This document shows positions 12,864 to 22,500 of a stretch of 64,000 nt of DNA, piece after piece. Both the position numbers and the translations under genes were made by a program. The number at the start of each line of letters is the position of its first letter. The first letter of the stretch is position 1. The notes beneath the pieces are model-generated. The model made no database searches. It saw only the letters and a list, made by a program, of their open reading frames with translations, and was not told the DNA's origin. Source of the DNA: Crocodylus rhombifer (Eukaryota > Chordata > Crocodylia > Crocodylidae); assembly GCA_038503035.1 (NCBI GenBank), contig JAVSML010024271.1, positions 744,001-808,000 of the forward strand, given 5' to 3'.

Positions 12864-13484
12864 GCGGCTGGCCCGGCGCGGCGCGGCGCGGCTCTGTGCG
12901 GGCGGCGGGAGGGACGCGGCGGCGGCGGCGGCGGGGAAGGGAGGGGAGGCGGGCGGGGGGGTTACATCATCCTTCCCCGCCGGGGCGGCGGCCGTAACCC
13001 TTTCCGCGCCGCCGCCTCGGCTCCAGCCCCCGGCCCGGGACCTGCCCCAGCCGCCGCACCTGGGCCGGGGGCCGCGGAGGGAGGAGCGAAGGAGCCCGGG
13101 GCCCCGCCCCGCCCCGCCGGGCCCGCCGCACCCCCGCGCCGGGCAGGACGCGGCGCTCAAGCCACGTGTTGTCGGGCTGCTGCTCCGCGCGGACCCCGCT
13201 CTCACCTCGTCCTGCCCCCGCGGCGACCAGCCCCGTCACCTGCCAAAGTCTGCACCGACGCTGGGCTGGCCCTGCCCTGTCTTAGGAGAGTGCCCCTGAC
13301 CACAGGAAAGGAGCAAATGCATCTTGAGATCATTGACCACGGAGCTGCTGAGCGGGATCGGCATTCCCAAGGGGCGGGACTTCTTAAAGAAAGTGCTGCT
13401 TAATTCCCCCCGACTCCATCCTCCTGCAGACCCTCTCGGCGTCTGGGCCGTCGGCGGCCCGGAGCCCGCTTCACGTGCCCGCAA

Positions 13485-14963
13485 CTAAGTGGGGCTCATC
13501 CTGAGCCGAAATCTCTCTCCCGCAATTTCCTTGCTGTAGGTGCGGCTTCTCCTGCCGCCTGTTCCCCAGCAAAGCTCTGGTCCTTAGGGGTTTGTAAACT
13601 GCAGGGCGCACAACAGCTAGGGGCTGAAATTCTCCACGAGGGCACTCAACATGAGGAGCCTTTCCGTGTGTTAAAAACTGGGGTGGGGCACAGATAAGAT
13701 CAAGCGCTTGTGTGAGGTGAGCTGAGTTCCTCCTCGAGACAGTTCTTCCTTTTGGAACCAGGTGGCATCTTCCCGAGTGTCAGAGAGAAGGGGCTGCAGT
13801 TGGGGTCTTTTTCGATCATTATCTTTTAATTGCAGAATGCCCAGACAGCAACATGCAGCAAAGAAGAAAAACCAGTAATTGCTTAAGATACCCATCGAGC
13901 AGAACTAAGCAGCGGCAACTGCAGTCGACCACTGGAGAAGAGATGGGAGCCACAGCATTTATTGGCACAGCCGCTCCAGGGAGAGCTGGAGAAAGACAGA
14001 GAGGATTGTTTGTAGCAGGGCTCTGCAGGTTTTTGAACACAACTTCACAAACCATTACTGTAATTCCCAACGAAGAATGATTGTTTTACAAATGTTAACA
14101 AATGTTTTAAAATTTTAAAAGGCAATTTTTATTTTGCTTTACAAGTTAAAACAAGTACACTTCAGGTGTAATTTGAGATCAGTCCCTGAGGTTTATCAAG
14201 GATTTCTTATTGTTTGGCGTGTTTTTCCCCATGATTTCAGAGGACATGGCAATGGTCAGATATACACAGCTCCTAGCAGCTGTACTTCCCAAAGCAACAT
14301 GTTAGACACTTGGCCCATATTTCAGTGTGGATTTCTCCCATGACGGTGTTCCTGGTCAACAATTGCATTCACTTCTTCCTGATAGGGATTTCCATTGTGC
14401 AGAGGCGAAATTAGCCTTTGGTAATGTTAATCATGCTCAGTGTAGCTCAATACAGCATTCATTAAAGATGCGTTTGCTCAAAGAAACTTGGAGGAGTAAA
14501 ATGAAGCAACGAGGTTCAGAATCTGTTTGACATTATGCCCAATTATGTGTGAACCAGGTAACAGTTTCCTTCAAAAGAAAATTCACTGTGAATAGAAAAC
14601 ATACCAACAGTGTGGAAAAGACACAAAGCGCTGTGTCCACGATCCCTGTACCTGAATGGACACATTTAGTCTTGCCTGGCCATTATAGGCAGTGGGTAAG
14701 AGGGAACTAGCTGAGGCCACCACCCCCACCCCCCAGGAGGGTGGAGGTGAAGCTACTGGTTTGACAAGAAACCTACAGAGCAGGGCCTGGTTCGTTTCTG
14801 CTCCTGTGTTTGAGAGGGATGTCCATCTTTTGTCAATAAAATTAGCATTTTAGGGGGCTTCCTTGATCCTCAGTTGCTCCTCGAATTGGAGGTTGCATCA
14901 GTGACCAGAGATACATTGTTTATTATTCAGGGAGAACAAGTTTTTCACTTTAATAGTAGCCTG
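13485..14963. other. Intergenic, nothing recognised
   Basis: GC content falls away from the island into ordinary non-coding sequence. No exon, RNA gene or clear repeat was recognised. Confidence 0.45.
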
Positions 14964-15819
14964 TAGGGCTGTACGAAACTTCAGGTGCTGATTTGATTTG
15001 AAGGAGATTCGGTGGCCGAAACTCTGAATCCAAATCAAATTAGGGGACCAATTAAAAGGTCTGAATCGATTTGGAAAAGATTTGGAGAGCTTTGGCGATT
15101 CAGGTAGTCCCTGCTGACTGCAGTAGGGAGCTGGACTCAGACTGGGAGCTGGTAAATAGGGGGCAGGGGGGAGGGTGAAGGAGGGGGGGAGGGAACCATG
15201 GGGAGACCCCTGCCAGGCCCCATTCCCTGCCTGCTCCCCCAGCCCCCCCAAGCACCCCCACCCCCCACCTGCTGTCCCAGCATCCCCCATGGCTGCCCCA
15301 GTTCCCAGGCCTTTAAAAAAAACAAAAAAAAAGCCCTAACTCACTGGCTTCTGCAGCAACTTCTGGGGGCTTATGGTGGGGCAGTGGGGGGCAGGAGCCA
15401 GTAAGCATGGGGGGGAAGGGGTTGTTTTTGTTTTTTTAAATGCCAGGAGCTGGGTCGGGTGGGGAGCCATGGGGCGGGGCTGGGACAGCGGGGGGGGATG
15501 TCAGAGGGCTCATGGCAGAGCCCCCACATGGCATGGGGGAGTGGGGATTGTCCCCCCTTGTGGCATGGGGCAGCGGGGATTGCCTCCCACCTGGCAGCAG
15601 CTGGTGAGTGAGGTTATTTTTTTCCAAAGAGCAGGGAGCTGGGGTGGGCAGGGTTGGGAAAGGGGTGGGGGGGCTGTATGATTCAGAGATTTGACTGACT
15701 CAGCAGTAGCCAAATCTCCAAATCAGATTTGGCTGACTCAATTCAGGACAGTGATTTGAATTACTGTCCCCCAAATTGGCCAAATCCAAAGCAAATACTA
15801 ACCGCTTCGCACAGGCCTA
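14964..15819. mobile_element. hAT-like MITE, 856 bp, with TSD
   Basis: The left end TAGGGCTGTACGAAAC is mirrored by the right end, which reads TAGGCCTGTGCGAAGCG in reverse complement. The flanks GTAGCCTG (14956-14963) and GCAGCCTG (15820-15827) match at seven of eight bases, the duplication size of hAT transposons. Subterminal blocks rich in 'gatttg'/'caaatc' add further inverted symmetry. The middle is G-rich on one side and C-rich on the other, and creates open frames on both strands that are not genes. Confidence 0.85.
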
Positions 15820-16148
15820 GCAGCCTGACCAGTTATCCAGACCTTAATGGTCCTATGAGTAGATTGCTGTAGTGTGTAAATGGAAAAAACCACAGGTAAG
15901 TGAGGAAAAGCCCAAGAAAGCCAATGTAGCTGCAGTTGTTTACATCAGGATAGAATTTGTCCCAATTATGATGAAGTGCAGGCTACCCTTGAGATCGCTT
16001 GTAAGAAATCTGAGCCTCATTTGCTTAGTAGCTGTGGCCACAAAGAGCATGTTATTCCAGTATTTCAAGGATTGCACTGGCTTCTCTGAACTAGGCATGT
16101 GGCTATTCTGTCCATTTAGGTACCAATATAACTCCCATTACTATAATA

Positions 16149-16605
16149 TCCAGAGGAGAGCCACGCGCATGATCAGAGGGCAGGAGAACAGGCCTTATGA
16201 TGAGAGGCTGAGAGCCAGGGAACTCTTCAGCCTGGAAAAGCGCAAGCTCAGGGAGGACCTGGTGGCTGCCTATAAGTATATAAGGGGGATCTGGATCTGG
16301 GGGGGAATGTCTGTTCACCAGAGCCCCATGGGATGACAAGGTCAAATGGTCACAAACTCCTCCAAGACCATTTCAGGCTGGACATAAGGAAGAGCTTCTT
16401 TACTGTCTGAGCCCCAATGGCGTGGAACAGACTGCCTCCAGGGGTGATGCAAGCACATACTCTGGACTTCTTTAAGAGCCATTTGGACGTTTATCTTGCT
16501 GGGATCCCTTGACCACAGCTGACTTCCTGTCCCTGGGGCAGGCCTGGACTCAATGATCTCCCGCGGTCCCTTCCAGCCCTATTGTCTATGAAATCTATGA
16601 AAATA
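16149..16605 (+). mobile_element. CR1 LINE 3' fragment
   Basis: The segment matches the last ~450 bases of the better-preserved CR1 copy at 27915-28997. It begins at 'tccagaggagagccacgcgc', encodes the post-RT region with frame damage, and ends in the CR1 3' signature 'gatctcccgcggtcccttcc' followed by the short tail 'tctatgaaatctatgaaa'. It is 5'-truncated, as usual for CR1, and encodes nothing functional. Confidence 0.9.
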
Positions 16606-16921
16606 TCTGAACACCTTCCAAGTATCTAACAATAGAAATAACTGCCTTTCATTTCATTCCCAACCTGCAGGATAAATAGCCACATTAGTTTATAGTTGTA
16701 TGTTGGCATAGATAGGTGCCTCTGTTGTGTTATGTGTGTGTATGTGAGAGAGAAACAAGCAAAGGAAAGATAAAGAAAGGAGTGTAAACAGAGTTCTGAA
16801 GGTAACTGGTCATATCGATGGTTATTGTTATTTCTGAACCTGATTATAGCTGAAGGTCTTTGTTTCTTGCCTCCAGGAGTCTCTGCAATTTGATTGCTCT
16901 GAGGAAACACAGATGTCCTAG

Positions 16922-17148
16922 CATAGGCGGCAGAAGGCCGGGGCTAGCAGGGCTTAGCTTCCCCACAAATGCAACTCCACTGCTCCAGTGCCACTGCCAT
17001 GCCCTGCTGCTGCACAGCCATGCCCAGTGCCTCTGCCACATGCTGGCCCCACAACGCCCTGCAGGAGGGAGGGGTGGTCCTGCAGTGCCTTGCACTGCCC
17101 CCACACACCTTCAGCCCCCCCCAATAATATTTTCTCTCACCACCGCTG
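16922..17148. mobile_element. Short hAT-like MITE, perfect 8-bp TSD
   Basis: The identical octamer TGTCCTAG occurs at 16914-16921 and at 17149-17156, bracketing 227 bases. The element starts CATAGGCGG and ends CACCGCTG, an imperfect inverted pair. Eight-base duplications are characteristic of hAT transposons. The interior is C-rich with no coding capacity. Confidence 0.75.
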
Positions 17149-17184
17149 TGTCCTAGACGTTGCATTAGCTGACACGTTGCGAGC

Positions 17185-17730
17185 AGGGCTAAGGAAGTGA
17201 TACTTCCTCTCAACTCGGAACTGGTGATACCCCAGCTGGAGTACTGCATCCAGTCCTGGGCACCACACGTCAAAAAAGATGTGGAGAATCTTGAAAGAGT
17301 CCAGAGAAAGGCCACAAGAACAAGGACAAACTTTATGAGGAAAGACCAAGGAATCTGGGACTGTTCAGCCTGGGGAAGAGAAGACTGAGAGGGGACTTGG
17401 TGGCCATCTAAAAGTATGTAAAGGGTGAATATCGGGAGCTGGAAGAAAAACTGTTCACTAGGGCTCCCCAGGGGAGAACAAGGAGCAATGGCCATAAACT
17501 GTTAGAGGATGGATTCAGGTCGGATGTAAGGAAGAACTTGTTTATGGTGTGACCAGAATCGGGAATAGACTTCCCAAGGACATGGTGCAGTCCACAACTT
17601 TGGAAGTCTTCAGGAGGAGACTGGATCACTTGATCTCAGCACCATTCCTGCCCAGATCAGAGGGGTTGGACTCAGTGATCTTTTGAGGTCCCTCACAGCC
17701 TTTAATTTCTATAATTTCTATGATATGTTA
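17185..17730 (+). mobile_element. CR1 LINE 3' fragment (second subfamily)
   Basis: The reading 'ccccagctggagtactgcatccagtc' in the DNA corresponds to the CR1 protein block PQLEYC(I/V)Q. It is followed by the 'ERVQRKAT' block, the 'NGHKL' block and a 3' terminus with 'ggactcagtgatc' and 'tctataatttctatgata'. There are stops and frame shifts. Sequence differs from the 16149 copy enough to suggest another subfamily. Confidence 0.88.
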
Positions 17731-18890
17731 GAGGGTCATGGAGGGAAGAGACTTTTTTCTAAGGTAGCAGGAAACTATCTCACAAAACATTTTAAATATG
17801 AAGATAGCTATTTTAAGCTATCCGTCACATCTTGGAGTAGGAAGGGAAAGAAGAGTTCAGAGGGCACAACACTGAAGGGGTGCATTTACTATCGCCTGTG
17901 TTTCTAAATGTACAAGTTGTTGCATTTGTACCATTTGGAACTTTCATGGGGGCTCCCTGGCTTTACTCCAGTAATGAGTTGCAATTATCAAGGCCGGGAG
18001 TTATGAATGGATTGATCCCTGTGGTCTCATCTGTACCTAGTAGGATGAAGAACAAAGTTCTGGCCGTCACATGAGGAAGTCAGTGTTTTTTGCCACACGT
18101 TTAGAACATGGTAAAAGAGGCAACAGCCTCACCCTCAGCTGGTTGACCTGATTCTGTGAGCAGCACTGACTGCCTTACTAGCATTACAATTAATTTATCT
18201 GTATGAATGACACACTGAATAGTGTATGACCCTTTCCTGGCCCATTGCTGAAATGCAGGACAGAGAGCTTCCTGTCCTAACTTCCTGTAGCACTGAGTAC
18301 TAGAAGCAATTTCTGTCCCTTATTTGTAAGCGACAAGACTTACATAATCGCCCTGTTTGAAAGCAACTATTTGCTTATAGTTTTATCCACCATCATTCCC
18401 TGATGAACCAATGTCATACGTTTACAGTTTTACTACTTGAATCACAATCAGAGCTGCATTATGCTGCATGCCAGGGCAGATCCAAAGGGGTGCAATGGTG
18501 TGGTGTGGCTGCCCCCCTTCAAATTGGATCACACCCTGAGAGCTTTTTTAAAGTCCCCGAAGCAGGGAGGGATCCCCCTCCTTCCCCTTCATGCTTGAGG
18601 CAGGTCCCTTCTCCTCCCCAACCTGACGCCACTGTTTTTCCTGCTGTCCGGGGGGCTGGGGAAGCTTCTGCCTGCTCTAGCCAGGCTGTGCAGGAGAGGG
18701 CTTAGCAGAGGACAGTGACAGGGCAGGAGGGGTGTCCCTTCCCCTGCCTGCACCACTGTCCTTATCCCAGCTGAGCCCAACCCTCCCCTAGCCCCCTGGT
18801 GCAGGCAGGAGGAAGCTTCCCTGGCCTGGGACAGTGAGGAAAGCAGTAGCAGTAGGTGGGGGCAGCGGACGGGGCTCTGAGCTCCAAGAG
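17731..18890. other. Intergenic upstream of FBXW8
   Basis: No gene recognised. The stretch from about 18474 begins 'cagggcagatccaaagggg' and resembles 'cagggtggacctaggattttg' at about 19912, so an old TIR-type repeat may flank the FBXW8 promoter. GC content rises toward 18890. Confidence 0.4.
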
Positions 18891-19560
18891 GAAGGGGGGA
18901 TTCTTTCCAGAAGTCCTGAGAGCCGGCAGCACCCGGCTCTGCCTGCGCAGGTCCCGCACCCGCTCTGCCCAGTCCTGGATCCGCCCTGCTGAGGCCTGCA
19001 GAGACCTCTCGGCCCGACGAGCTCCCAGCCTGCAGCCCCGCGCGGGGCCGGGCCGGGCCGGGCCGGGGGACGTAGGAACCTTCGTGCGGCGGAACCGAGA
19101 GGCCGCGGCGGCCGTTTCCTGCCCGGGCCGCGATTGGGAGCGGGCAGCGGCGGGGCCGGGCCGCCATGGCGGACGGGCCGGCGGAGCTGGAGCTTTTCCG
19201 CCGCCGCTGGCGGGAGGAGTTGGCCGGGGCGAAGCGGCGGCGGAGGGAGCCGGAGCCGGGCGTAGAAGAGCCGGGCGAGGCCGGGGGCGTCGCGCTGGCC
19301 TGGAGCCTGTTGGACGGGCGGCCCCGGAGCCGCCGCCCGCGCCCGCCCCGGCCCCGGGCTGGTCCCAGCAAAGAGGCCCCGGCCCCCGCTCCGGCCCCCG
19401 GCCCCGCCGAGGACGACCTGCTGGGGCAGCTCATCCGAGACCTGGTACGGACCCGCTCGGCCTCTCGCTCCGGGGCCGGTCGGGCAAGGGGCCTCCCTGT
19501 CCCAGTGCCGCGGGGAGCGGCCGGGACCGCTGGAGGATGCGCCGACATCTGACATGACAC
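18890..19560 (+). promoter_or_regulatory. FBXW8: FBXW8 CpG island promoter
   Basis: A dense CpG island spans the FBXW8 start codon, with GC-box-like 'gggccgggccgggccgg' repeats at about 19043-19068 and no TATA box. This is the layout of a housekeeping promoter with dispersed starts. The transcription start is not determinable from sequence and probably lies within the 250 bases before 19166. Confidence 0.8.
19166..19444 (+). CDS. FBXW8: FBXW8 exon 1 (residues 1-93)
   Basis: The start is chosen at an ideal Kozak context, GCCGCCATGG, inside the CpG island, and the reading [13 protein letters not shown] matches the start of vertebrate FBXW8. Residues 23-27 (KRRRR) form a basic patch. Residues from about 50 to 85 are Arg/Pro- then Ala/Pro-rich and poorly conserved. 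The exon ends ...LLGQLIRDL in phase 0, with donor CTG|GTACGG. The open frame continues to 19552 but the GT donor and the match of exon 2 fix the end at 19444. Confidence 0.95.
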
Positions 19561-22500
19561 ACAGACGAGGAGGAAGAAACAGTGTCGAGTCCAGGGCACT
19601 GAGGCAGGGGAAGGAGGGATGGGCCCTGGGGCTGCCCTGGCGAGGTGCCGGGGATAAAAAGAAGTCGTCTTCTCCTCCCAGTGCCTCCCCAGCCTGCCCC
19701 GCGGGGAGGCAGGGAAGCTGCGGCCCAGCAGCTCATTCAAAGCCTTGGTACTTGTGGGGGGCACACCCGATAGAAAGGACTGGGGTGGGGCGGGAAGGGG
19801 GATGTAGGGGGGTTTATGCACTCCCGGCATCCCAAACACACTCGGGTGAGGATTAGGATCTCCATCATGGTAAAATTTTCCCTGGCCACCCTGAAAAGGA
19901 AGGATTTACTCAGGGTGGACCTAGGATTTTGAAAAGGAGGATGTCCCTGGTGCAGTGCACTGCATATTATACAGCACCTGTTTTCTCCAGGTAAAAAGAA
20001 ACTAGAAATGAAAATGCCAGGGGCCCAGGGCCATATTATTCAGTTTAAGATTGATGCAAAACCAAATAAGTCATTAGGATGAGTTAAGAACAGGCTGCAG
20101 GGCACAGACGTGGGAGCTGCAGTACGGGGGGCAATGAGCAGACAGCAGAAGTACAGAAGAAAGGCCAGCTCCGGAGTGGAGCATCAAGAGCATTACAAAG
20201 GAGAGAGAGTCATTACTCAGTAACATCTGTGGAATTAAGAGGTTAGGAGGAATCAGGTAGATTTCAGTGTGCCAGGAAGTCAATTGCCCCTCACTGCTGC
20301 CTGGCTAGAAATGCTGCCACTGCCAGGCAGTTGGTTTTAAATTTTGGCTGGAGCAGAAATGAAGGGAGAGTGCAAGTGCAGCATCTGTCCCTGGATTTAC
20401 TGCTTTACTTTTTTTGGATAAATATTTTTTTCCAGTATGTGTTGACATGAACCTTTTCTCTGTGGTGGGGTAGGAAGGTTATAGAGTGTAAATACCTTTT
20501 GCTTGTGTGTGGGGTAGAAGGCTCTTTGTAGTCAAATTGTAACATTGGGGTCATGGATTAAACATGGACATTATTACAGTACAAAGTATAAACATTGCAG
20601 TACAAAGAAAATCACTTTTTCAGGAGCGCAGCATGCTGCTCCTGTTGCTCAATACTCTCTCCAAGCACGGTGTAGATTCATTTTTGGTTTAACTTGCTCT
20701 GAGGTTATTGCATCTCAGTTCTTGAATATATTAATTTATCCACAGCAGTTTTTTTCACAACATATATTTTCCTTCCCTACTACGCTCAGATTGTGGTCAG
20801 ACCTTCTGCTGTTAAATTCGTTAGTTTTATTCAAGACAGTGCGTGCTTAGTTATGTTGCCTGTGCTAAATATCTTGCCACAGCATGGGTTTATGGAGAAA
20901 CTTTCCTGTCACCTAGAAAACCAATATTAATTGCATAAATGAAGCAGTTAATTTGAAAGTAGTCCAAATTGCAGATCTGAACAAGTTAAAAGCTTATTCT
21001 GCTAAATTCTCCCTGTACTCTAGTTGTAATGGAGATTTTATTTATGGTGTAGAAAAAAATAGTAGAGAAAGCAAGTCCTTTTTTTTTTTTTTTTTTTTTG
21101 CTTCTTACTAACTTCACTGTGACTAATTACTCTTTCCTTTTTTTTTAAAAATTAAGAGGAGCAGATTAAATTTCTGACTGCAAGGCACAAATTAATCCAT
21201 TTACAGAATTAGTGCTCCATTAGCACACAGGAGTGCAAATCGGTCTCAGAGGGGACGGCAGTATTTGAATTTTGGATTAATTCCAATAGACTGTTAGACA
21301 GGCCAGTGCTGACTTAATGTTATATGGTTTCTTTATAGTTTTTGCTTTTTGTGCTGTGGTGAGCTCTATGCCATTGACACATGTGAATTGTTTGGGGATT
21401 TTCAATATATGTACACTGGACATGCACTTTGCTTAGGTGAGCCTATCAGGTGCTAGCAGCTATGTTCTGCATCACGGAAAAGTGATTTTTTTTCCCCCTT
21501 GCGATAAGGAGGTCTGTGTTTAATCTGTGCCCCTGCTGTTATGATTTGGTCATTAGTATGCTAGATCTCAGGGAAAAAAGTTAAATGTATGCAGTTTCAC
21601 TTTACTGAGGAAAAATGTTATCCTTGGGATGCGTCTACACAGGGAAATATTGGTAATGTGAATTAGCTGTTTTGTATTGGCTCCCTGTGCAGGCACGTTA
21701 TTACTGAGAGTGCCTTCAGTCCACTGTGGAAGGGTTAAATTAAACGGCACAGTGAGTCAGTGTGGAATAAGAGAGTTCACAGAGACTTAGTAAGGAATAG
21801 GTATTGCTGTGTATGTTCACAAGCTAGCTAACAGCAATGTTTTCCCCACGTCACAAACCCTAAATAAGCCCACTGTAGGCTATGTTGTTATTTCTCGGTA
21901 TTGTAGAGGGTATGGATTTGAGGAGTAGGTAAGGAAGGGTGTTGGAGAGAGACTTGGAATGAGGTGGTGAGGCAGCCTGGCCAGCAGGATGAAAGAAGAG
22001 CTGGAAAGTACAGGTAGCTGATGAATCAGAATGTGCTTGTATCTAGATAATGAATTCCTTGTACCTAAATAATGAATAATGGGGATTATATTTTCCCAAA
22101 GTTAGACATCAAAGTTGTTTTAAGCATGAGTTTTACTGGGACAAGTGTGAAGATTTTGAAGCATTTAAGATGTAAATATTACAAAACCCCAAAGAAATAT
22201 CGGCAAGCAAAATTTCAGAAATGGAGGGAAATTTAAGTGTTCAAAATGGGTCAGTTCTGCAAGTACATGTTATGAAAAATATACCTGGAACATTAATTTA
22301 GATTATGTAGTCAGCATGATAACAGAAGATTAGAAATGAGAGGATTTAAATCTTTTTTTTCTAGCTGCAAATCTTGAAACATAATGTGCAGTGTAGGCCC
22401 CCACAATACTGTAGCTACTTAATGAGTTAACTGGTCCTTAAAAAAAGTAATCTCTGTTGCGTTTAAAGAAGGTAAGTTTTGTGTTTTTATTCAGTTAAAA

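Larger units (their letters stand above)
12190..13480. promoter_or_regulatory. CpG island, probable HRK promoter
   Basis: The sequence becomes extremely GC- and CpG-rich on both sides of the 400-N gap, with CCCGCC/GGCGGC runs and a GCC-type trinucleotide tract near 12918-12932. An E-box-like CACGTG is at about 13162. There is no obvious TATA box. Such an island marks a promoter or first exon. By synteny with mammals the gene would be HRK on the minus strand. A noncoding or alternative upstream transcript is also possible. Confidence 0.7.

Noticed and set aside
12075..13205. Long - strand frame crossing the gap
   Set aside because: Same artefact. Its residues around the gap do not show a BH3 motif or HRK sequence.
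11971..13299. Long + strand frame crossing the gap
   Set aside because: It consists of a (CA)n translation, 400 N and a GC-rich island; the N run makes the frame meaningless.
18589..19839. 416-codon minus-strand frame opposite FBXW8 exon 1
   Set aside because: High GC leaves few stops; no similarity, and the plus strand there is the recognised FBXW8 exon.
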